This document shows positions 7,868-11,541 of a DNA stretch of 11,541 bases, one piece after another. The position numbers and the translations under genes were made by a program. Every line of letters starts with the position of its first letter. Position 1 is the first letter of the stretch. The notes under the pieces are model-generated. The model had not been told where the DNA came from and did no database searches. It worked only from the letters and a program-made list of their open reading frames with translations. This stretch comes from a bacterium (GTDB taxonomy: Bacteria > UBA9089 > UBA9088): positions 1 through 11,541 of the forward strand of contig JBFLYE010000023.1 in the NCBI GenBank assembly GCA_040756715.1. The letters are read 5' to 3'.

Positions 7868-7913
7868 CTCCATTTTACTCCATTATATTCCAATATAATA
7901 TTATTTTACTCCA
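7868..7913 (-). promoter_or_regulatory. MraZ operator boxes (phased TGGAG/TGGAA direct repeats)
   Basis: On the minus strand the pentamer TGGAG occurs at 7872-7868 and 7882-7878, TGGAA at 7892-7888 and TGGAG again at 7913-7909. The first three are spaced exactly 10 bp apart, i.e. a pentamer plus a 5-nt spacer; the fourth is 21 bp further. This is the same architecture as the E. coli MraZ box (TGGGN repeats with 5-nt spacers), with A replacing the third G. The distal box abuts the -10 element; the other three fall in the predicted 5' leader, and the proximal one coincides with the GGAG ribosome binding site. Binding could therefore block both transcription and translation. The operator role is inferred from pattern and position. 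Confidence 0.75.
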
Positions 7914-7931
7914 AAACAAACAATTTGTCAA
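7903..7931 (-). promoter_or_regulatory. Sigma-70-type promoter of the mraZ/dcw operon
   Basis: Minus strand: -35 TTGACA at 7931-7926, a 17-bp spacer, -10 TAAAAT at 7908-7903. This is a perfect -35, ideal spacing and a five-of-six -10. The start point would be near 7896, giving a leader of about 35 nt before the mraZ ATG at 7861. One TGGAG box sits in the spacer directly upstream of the -10. Confidence 0.8.
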
Positions 7932-8006
7932 GAAAAATTTTTGTTGAATAATTAATCTTGCCATTCTCTTCCCTTTTCTTTGTTTACTTACTGAGTAGTT
8001 ACATTT

Positions 8007-8080
8007 AAAATTCAAAATTTAGAATTCAAAATTTCTTAAAAAGAGAATGAATTTTAAAAACAGCTAAACATATATACCCT
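8007..8080 (+). repeat. Dispersed AT-rich repeat, copy 2
   Basis: Bases 8007-8041 are identical to 990-1024 (the 35-base AAAATTCAAAATTTAGAATT... core). The similarity continues imperfectly to about 8080: GAATGAATTTTAAAAACAGC followed by TAAACATATATAC here corresponds to GGATGAATTTTTAAACAGA followed by TAAACACACAC in copy 1. The left half of copy 1 is absent. It lies between the divergent mraZ and cvpA promoters and contains no plausible gene. Confidence 0.8.
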
Positions 8081-8096
8081 AAAAAATCTAAAAACA

Positions 8097-8126
8097 TTGA
8101 CAACAAGGTTATACTTAAAGTAAAAT
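8097..8126 (+). promoter_or_regulatory. Candidate promoter of cvpA-accB
   Basis: TTGACA at 8097-8102, an 18-bp spacer and TAAAAT at 8121-8126. The same two hexamers make up the mraZ promoter. A start point 6-8 bases downstream would fall only a few bases before the cvpA ATG at 8136, giving an almost leaderless mRNA. TATACT at 8110-8115 is an alternative -10, but it has no good -35 partner. Confidence 0.5.
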
Positions 8127-8135
8127 TCATCTCTT

Positions 8136-8618
8136 ATGAATAGCTTAGATATTGCTATCATTGCCATTTTTTTGATAAGTATATTTATTGGGTTATTAAG
8201 GGGAATAACAAGGGAAATATTTTCTCTCCTTTCCATATTCTGTGGGATAATTATAGCAAGTAGGTCGTATCAGAAATTCTCTTCTTTAATCTTTAAATAC
8301 ATAAACAATGAGCCATTAGCGAACATAATAAGTTTTGTTGTTGCTTTCCTTATTACAAGCCTCCTTGTCTCCCTAATTGGCATAATCCTGGAGAAGATGT
8401 GGAAAATTTTACACCTAACCCTATTTGATAGAATTTTTGGTGCTATTTTTGGAATAATCAGGGGATTTGTTCTTATAGGCTTGATGGTTATACTTGTTGA
8501 AAAATTTTCTATTGGTGCAATCCAGAGGCTTATGGCTTCTTCTATGTTTTTTCCCTTTTTTTCTTTATTGAAGGATATCCTTATTTCTTTATTTCCATTC
8601 CAATTCCTTGAAAAATGA
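8136..8618 (+). CDS. cvpA: CvpA family membrane protein
   Basis: A 160-residue protein with four predicted membrane helices (about 4-21, 26-44, 62-86, 103-123), the topology of the CvpA (colicin V production) family. Family marks are NSLDIAIIAIFLISIFIGLLRG at the N-terminus (positions 2-23, quoted only by its key GLLRG) and DRIFGAIFGIIRGFVLIG (98-115), with the conserved D, R and RG positions. CvpA proteins are linked to envelope homeostasis in several bacteria, but the molecular activity is unsettled. No Shine-Dalgarno precedes the ATG, in keeping with the nearly leaderless promoter proposed just upstream. The stop overlaps the accB start by four bases (ATGA), indicating a two-gene operon divergent from dcw. 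Confidence 0.85.
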   Translation: MNSLDIAIIAIFLISIFIGLLRGITREIFSLLSIFCGIIIASRSYQKFSSLIFKYINNEPLANIISFVVAFLITSLLVSLIGIILEKMWKILHLTLFDRIFGAIFGIIRGFVLIGLMVILVEKFSIGAIQRLMASSMFFPFFSLLKDILISLFPFQFLEK

Positions 8619-8995
8619 AATTAGAAGAAAAAATAGAGCAGATTGGAAAGCTTCTAGATGAACTTGGTATTGCAGAGATATTTATAAAAGAAAAGGATGA
8701 TTATATAAAGATTGTAAAGAGAGAAAAGGCTTATGAGGAAAAAAAAGAGCCCCTATATAAGGAGATAATTACTCCCCTCTCTGGAAGGTTCTATAGGGCA
8801 CAAAAACCAGGGGATCCCCCTTATGTTGAAATTGGGGGAATGGTAGAGCAGGGAAAGACAATTTGTTTAATTGAAGCAATGAAGGTATTCAATGAGATAA
8901 AGTCAGAAATCAAGGGAAAGGTTGTAAATATTCTCCCAAAAGATGGTCATTTTGTAAAGGGAGGGGATATTCTTTTCCTTATAGAACCTATATAG
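8615..8995 (+). CDS. accB: Biotin carboxyl carrier protein of acetyl-CoA carboxylase (AccB)
   Basis: A 126-residue biotin carboxyl carrier protein, the swinging-arm subunit that carries carboxybiotin between biotin carboxylase (AccC) and carboxyltransferase in the first step of fatty-acid synthesis. The N-terminal helix (MKLEEKIEQIGKLLDELGI) is typical of AccB. A short linker (about 38-50) leads to the lipoyl/biotinyl domain: ITPLSGRFYRA (52-62), GDPPYVEIGG (66-75) and IEAMKVFNEI (86-95), in which K90 is the lysine that is biotinylated. The thumb-like PLSGRFYRAQKPGDPPYVE segment distinguishes AccB from other biotinyl domains. It is shorter than E. coli AccB (156 aa), mainly through a minimal linker. 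accC, its usual downstream partner, is not here; the next 160 bases are noncoding, followed by the toxin-antitoxin fusion. Confidence 0.93.
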   Translation: MKLEEKIEQIGKLLDELGIAEIFIKEKDDYIKIVKREKAYEEKKEPLYKEIITPLSGRFYRAQKPGDPPYVEIGGMVEQGKTICLIEAMKVFNEIKSEIKGKVVNILPKDGHFVKGGDILFLIEPI

Positions 8996-9155
8996 TATGT
9001 GTTTAACTCCTTTAGTATTATGTTTAGCTATTGGCTCTTGGTTTTTAGCTCAAAAGCTTTGAAATTGAATTATTATTTTACCTTTTTAAAATTTACATGA
9101 TATGAAAATTTATTTTAAAGAATTTGGATTGTAAAATCGTTAAGAAGGAAAAACT
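8996..9155 (+). other. Intergenic region between accB and the darT-darG fusion
   Basis: Starting at the last base of the accB stop, GTATGTGTTTAACTCCT (8995-9011) matches 875-891 (the left end of the MITE-like element) at 16 of 17 bases. A related TATGTTTAGCTATTGG follows at 9019-9034. AGCTCAAAAGCT (9047-9058) could form a four-base-pair hairpin, too weak to call a terminator. TTTACA at 9092-9097 lacks a good -10 at normal spacing. A clear ribosome binding site, AAGAAGG at 9142-9148, precedes the next gene. Confidence 0.5.
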
Positions 9156-10322
9156 ATGTTAAAACTGAGAGGACTTTATTATATCACGCATATTGATAAT
9201 TTACATTCAATTTTAGAAAAAGGTATTCTCTCTCATAGACAAATAGAACAACAAAAAATTCCTTTTACTTGTATCTACGATGCTGAAATCGTTGATGTTA
9301 GAAGGGAAAAGGAAGTTTCAAAGGGACTTACACTATGGGATTTTGCAAATTTATATTTTCAACCACGAAATGCAATGCTTTATCGGGTGGTGGTTTTTAG
9401 TAGTGGAATAAACACAAAAGATATAATCATTATTGGTCTTAAGAGTAGTATTTTAAAGCGAAAAGATATTTTTGTTACCACAGGAAATGCAGTAAGTTCT
9501 GAGACAGAATTTTTCTCATCAGAGAATGCACAAAAATATATTAAAAATATTCGAGAAAAGACGGATAAAGAATGGTGGGCCAGAGCAGATGGCTCTAAAA
9601 GAGAGCTAATGGCTGAATGTTTAGTCCCGGATAATATTAGTCCTGCATACATCAGTGAAATTTATGTGCCAGATCGTGTCACACTAAGTAAAGTAAGAAA
9701 TATTTGTGGAGAAAATATACCAGTTATACCGGAACCAGAATTGTTTTTTCTTCCTTCCAGACGAATTCATCTCACGGAAAACCTTTCACTTGTTGAAGGA
9801 GATATGTTTTTCTCACGAATGCAAACACTTGCTATAAGTGCCAATACAATAGGTGTAATGGGCAAAGGGCTTGCGTCAAGAGCTAAATATCAATTTCCAG
9901 ATGTTTATGTAAAATATCAAGATTTATGCAAAGATGGAACTCTAAAAATGGGTAAACCATATCTTTATAAAAGAGAAGAGTCCTTAGACTTTATATTAGC
10001 TGATGAAGCAGAAAGATTAAATCAGTTCAATTTACAGACATGGTTCTTGCTTTTTCCTACAAAAACTGATTGGCGAAAAATGGCGGACTTCAAAGGAATA
10101 GAAGAAGGATTGAAATGGCTTGTTTGTCAATATAAAAATGAAGGGATTAAAACATTGGCGATGCCGGCCTTAGGTTGTGGACTCGGATGGTTGCCTTGGG
10201 GGAGTGTGGGCCCAATGCTTTGTAATTACTTGCAAAAATTAACTATACCAGTAAGTCTATATTTACCTTTAGAAAGGAAAATTCCAGAGGAACAATTATC
10301 TAAAGATTTTTTGATACATTGA
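9156..10322 (+). CDS. DarT-DarG fusion: DNA ADP-ribosyltransferase domain plus macrodomain ADP-ribosylglycohydrolase
   Basis: A single 388-residue chain holding both halves of a DarTG toxin-antitoxin pair. Residues 1 to about 205 look like DarT (DUF4433): LYYITHIDNLHSILEKGILS (7-26), the NAD-binding arginines in VDVRREKEV (46-54), FANLYFQPRNAMLY (63-76), and KRELMAECLVPDNI (148-161), where E154 aligns with the catalytic glutamate. DarT attaches ADP-ribose to a base in single-stranded DNA. Residues 211-388 look like the DarG macrodomain, which removes that mark: VEGDMFF (213-219), NTIGVMGKGLA (230-240), FPDVYVKYQDLCKDG (247-261), LLFPTKTDWRK (298-308) with K303 matching the catalytic lysine, and AMPALGCGLGWLPWGSV (335-351). 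The histidine of the usual YHIT motif is a tyrosine (Y9). The C-terminal toxin-binding domain of classical DarG is absent. AAGAAGG lies 7 nt before the ATG. Several arginines use CGN codons, perhaps reflecting transfer. The gene converges on a broken recombinase gene. Confidence 0.85.
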   Translation: MLKLRGLYYITHIDNLHSILEKGILSHRQIEQQKIPFTCIYDAEIVDVRREKEVSKGLTLWDFANLYFQPRNAMLYRVVVFSSGINTKDIIIIGLKSSILKRKDIFVTTGNAVSSETEFFSSENAQKYIKNIREKTDKEWWARADGSKRELMAECLVPDNISPAYISEIYVPDRVTLSKVRNICGENIPVIPEPELFFLPSRRIHLTENLSLVEGDMFFSRMQTLAISANTIGVMGKGLASRAKYQFPDVYVKYQDLCKDGTLKMGKPYLYKREESLDFILADEAERLNQFNLQTWFLLFPTKTDWRKMADFKGIEEGLKWLVCQYKNEGIKTLAMPALGCGLGWLPWGSVGPMLCNYLQKLTIPVSLYLPLERKIPEEQLSKDFLIH

Positions 10323-10756
10323 TAAACGAAGGTCAAATTGACCAGTTGGTTTATAAACTTTATGGTTTTTAATCTGGCCATAAATGAGCCTTCGTCAGAG
10401 GCTGGCATAAATTCCTGGGAGGTAAAGGCAATAAGCCCAATGCTTAAAGCAACACCATACTTGTCAAACAATTCAATCAGAGTATAGAAATCTTTAGGTG
10501 AGCGAGTAAGGCGGTCTATCTTATAAGTGAGAATACAATCCATCTTTCCGTCAGTTATGTCATTAAGCAGTTCTTTTAATGCTGGTCTATCCAAAGAAGC
10601 ACCAGAGAAACCTGGATCACTATATACCTTACAAAGTTTAAGGTTATCCTGACTTCTTATGAAAGCCTTTATCTTCTCTTCCTGAGCCTCACAAGAATTA
10701 TACTCCTTTTCAGCTTGGTTATCAGTTGATACCCTTGTGTAGATTGCACACCGCAT
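10226..10756 (-). pseudogene. Truncated serine recombinase, apparently fused in frame to an RND-transporter fragment
   Basis: The first 100 or so residues are the catalytic domain of a serine recombinase: YTRVSTDNQAEKE (6-18) with catalytic S10 and R8, SDPGFSGASLDRPALKELL (46-64) and the resolvase motif YKIDRLTRSPKDFYTLIELF (78-97), with R82 and R85. After GVA (101-103) the expected SVTQ.FDTST and FAQFERE segments do not appear. Instead SIGLIAFTSQEFMPASDEGS (105-124), then FMARL, resembles the periplasmic start of an RND efflux permease (family motif like EFMP..DEG.F). From about residue 131 the frame is simply antisense to the end of the darT-darG gene. The DNA-binding and zinc-ribbon domains of a large serine recombinase are missing, so it should not work as an integrase. 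The start is well supported by AGGAGAG upstream, 14-17 nt after the stop of the protease remnant. Confidence 0.75.
10326..10395. repeat. Nested inverted repeats between the convergent genes
   Basis: ACGAAGG (10326-10332) pairs with CCTTCGT (10389-10395). Within it lie three further palindromes: GGTCAAATTGACC (10331-10343, perfect around one central base), GTTTATAAAC (10349-10358, perfect) and TTTATGG...CCATAAA (10359-10365 with 10378-10384). The region follows the darT-darG stop and overlaps the tail of the recombinase frame. It could be a bidirectional transcription end or a relic of a recombination site; no T-rich run supports a classical intrinsic terminator. Confidence 0.5.
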
Positions 10757-10773
10757 GGTTACTCTCCTAACAT

Positions 10774-10946
10774 TTACTCAGCTATTTTATATTGCTCCTC
10801 TTCATCCAGCAACAGGATAGAATTTTGCTTTTTGTCAAAGATTGTAACGAAATTATCTAATACATCCCGACCAAGGAGAGGTACTTCACTTGAATGTGGA
10901 TCAAGGAAGATATTATAGTATCTTCCATTACTTAGTGCAAAAATAG
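10774..10946 (-). pseudogene. C-terminal remnant of a retropepsin-like aspartic protease
   Basis: Reading the minus strand back from the TAA at 10776-10774 gives a frame ending ...SEVPLLGRDVLDNFVTIFDK followed by KQNSILLLDEEEQYKIAE. LLGRDVLDNF is the C-terminal signature of clan AA retroviral-type aspartic proteases (the ILGRDxL flap-side strand). The N-terminal half, including the DTGA/DTGS active site, is missing: the frame enters the AT-rich repeat array at about 10947 with no start codon or protease sequence beyond. The recombinase ATG follows about 17 nt after the stop, so the two were probably cotranscribed. The function of the intact parent protein is not known from the sequence. A decayed second copy of its first part lies at 1061-1118. 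Confidence 0.7.
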
Positions 10947-10948
10947 TA

Positions 10949-11014
10949 TTTAAGAAATTTTGAATTCTAAATTTTGAATTTTGAATTGAAAAAGGTTAAG
11001 TTTTATAAAATTTT
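10949..11014 (-). repeat. 66-bp dispersed repeat, inverted partner of 958-1023
   Basis: Exact reverse complement of 958-1023, beginning inside the truncated protease frame. On its outer side a divergent continuation ends with a sequence whose reverse complement is TAGATAATCTTAAGGAAAA (about 11119-11137), which also occurs at 943-961. The sequence just inside (10913-10946) also matches the left locus, at 1061-1095. Confidence 0.9.
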
Positions 11015-11111
11015 GAATTCTAAATTTTGAATTTTGGATTGAAGGGTAAGTTTTATAAAATTTTTCCCCTTTTAATTCAAAATTCAACATTCAAAATTCA
11101 AAATTTTATAT
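10955..11111. repeat. Tandem plus inverted AT-rich repeat array
   Basis: Two direct units start AAATTTTGAATTCTAAATTT at 10955 and at 11008 (periods of 53 and 50 bases), each ending TAAGTTTTATA. They are followed by an inverted, imperfect version (about 11066-11110), so that 11004-11046 and 11066-11110 could pair as a long imperfect hairpin. No coding potential is seen. The composition is almost entirely A and T built on the word AATTTTGAATT. Confidence 0.8.
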
Positions 11112-11168
11112 AAAGTTTTCCTTAAGATTATCTAAACCCATACATTTTGTAAAGCGTTATGGAATTAA

Positions 11169-11354
11169 CTATAAGTTCAATGCTGGTTTCAAACAAAATT
11201 CATATAACTCTGCATTACTCACCTTCAAATCAGGAAATAACAATTTCAAAAATCCAGCCGCAAGTCGCCAGATAGCATTCTTATCCCTTATATTATCACT
11301 GTTTATGTTAAACTGATAGGAATTTGCTTTTGGGCATTTTTTGCTTTGCCACAT
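11169..11354 (-). pseudogene. Fragment resembling the C-terminus of a BrxL/TIGR02688-type Lon-like ATPase
   Basis: A 61-codon frame (up to 69 if read from the upstream stop) containing NINSDNIRDKNAIWRLAAGF (22-41), then LKLLFPDL and ELYEFCLKPALNL. From memory this resembles the helical stretch near the end of BrxL family proteins, in which an RD..A...R...GLLKLLYP pattern is followed by an acidic helix and an AL..R segment. BrxL is the Lon-like AAA+ component of BREX phage-defence systems. The AAA+ and protease regions are absent, as are the residues normally following ALNL, so this is at best a gene relic. It lies just outside the repeat array and no other BREX gene is visible. The assignment is tentative, with an unrecognised small protein as the alternative. 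Confidence 0.4.
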
Positions 11355-11541
11355 TCTCGCTTTGCTCGAATTCGGATGTTAACTTCATTTTTGCTCATTA
11401 TGAAAATATTTTAGCAAAAATTTCTTATTTTTCGCAACCTTGAAGTTCGTTTCTCAAAAATTGCTCTTTGACAGTTTAACTTTTTCTCATTTTATGCCGA
11501 TAAATATAATAGAGAGGGAACCAGAAGAAGAACTACTTCAA
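11355..11541. other. Noncoding edge region, nothing identified
   Basis: No frame on either strand carries recognisable protein sequence. On the minus strand short frames begin at ATGs near 11400 and 11389 but stop within 33 codons and do not look family-like. The text is AT-rich and may belong to whatever gene lies beyond the window. Confidence 0.4.

Noticed and set aside
9047-9058. Rho-independent terminator after accB
   Set aside because: The hairpin AGCTCAAAAGCT has only four base pairs and no T tract follows.
9065-9120. Promoter for the darT-darG gene
   Set aside because: TTGAAT and TTTACA words are present, but no -10 hexamer lies at 16-18 bp spacing; in DNA this AT-rich, isolated hexamers are not evidence.
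10226-10369. The last 47 or so residues of the recombinase frame as a real protein end
   Set aside because: This part is only the antisense of the darT-darG 3' end and the palindromic gap and does not resemble any recombinase domain.
10949-11111. CRISPR array
   Set aside because: The units are AT-rich, imperfect, only two in direct order, contiguous with no unique spacers, and part of the repeat is inverted.

Overview
AT-rich bacterial DNA with three parts: a compact housekeeping block of peptidoglycan-synthesis and cell-division genes (about 1143-8995), flanked on both sides by AT-rich dispersed repeats, and a small accessory region (about 9156-11541) of mobile and defence-type genes, several of them broken. 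The species cannot be named from the sequence. A MurE with the DNPR motif points to meso-diaminopimelate peptidoglycan, as in most Gram-negative bacteria. Many start sites have only weak Shine-Dalgarno sequences. An uncultivated candidate-phylum bacterium is plausible, but this is inference.

Layout. At 1-857 (minus strand) is the N-terminal 285 residues of a GT4-family glycosyltransferase that runs off the left edge. From 7861 down to 1143 (minus strand) runs a division and cell wall (dcw) operon in the order mraZ, rsmH, ftsL-like, murE, mraY, murD, ftsW, with genes overlapping or nearly touching. It starts at a near-consensus promoter (TTGACA, 17 bp, TAAAAT) followed by 10-bp-phased TGGAG/TGGAA repeats that look like MraZ operator boxes, one of which overlaps the mraZ ribosome binding site. 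MraZ therefore probably represses its own operon. The operon supplies the 16S rRNA methyltransferase RsmH, the DAP- and D-Glu-adding ligases MurE and MurD, the lipid I synthase MraY, the SEDS glycan polymerase FtsW and the small divisome protein FtsL. ftsI, murF, murG, murC, ftsQ, ftsA and ftsZ are absent here. Divergently transcribed at 8136-8995 are cvpA and accB (biotin carboxyl carrier protein), with a 4-nt stop/start overlap; the usual partner accC does not follow.

Accessory region. The most interesting gene is at 9156-10322: one polypeptide carrying a DarT-type DNA ADP-ribosyltransferase domain followed by a DarG-type macrodomain, i.e. toxin and antitoxin enzymes fused in one chain. Converging on it is a serine recombinase N-terminal domain that appears to be joined in frame to a fragment of an RND efflux transporter. 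Upstream of that are the tail of a retropepsin-like aspartic protease, a long AT-rich repeat array, and a fragment resembling the C-terminus of a BrxL/TIGR02688-type Lon-like ATPase.

Repeats tie the two sides together. A 66-bp sequence at 958-1023 is found perfectly inverted at 10949-11014, nearly 10 kb away, and the adjoining protease-derived sequence is duplicated with it. A 35-bp core recurs at 8007-8041 between mraZ and cvpA. The region looks like a conserved chromosomal core bracketed by repeat-driven rearrangement.
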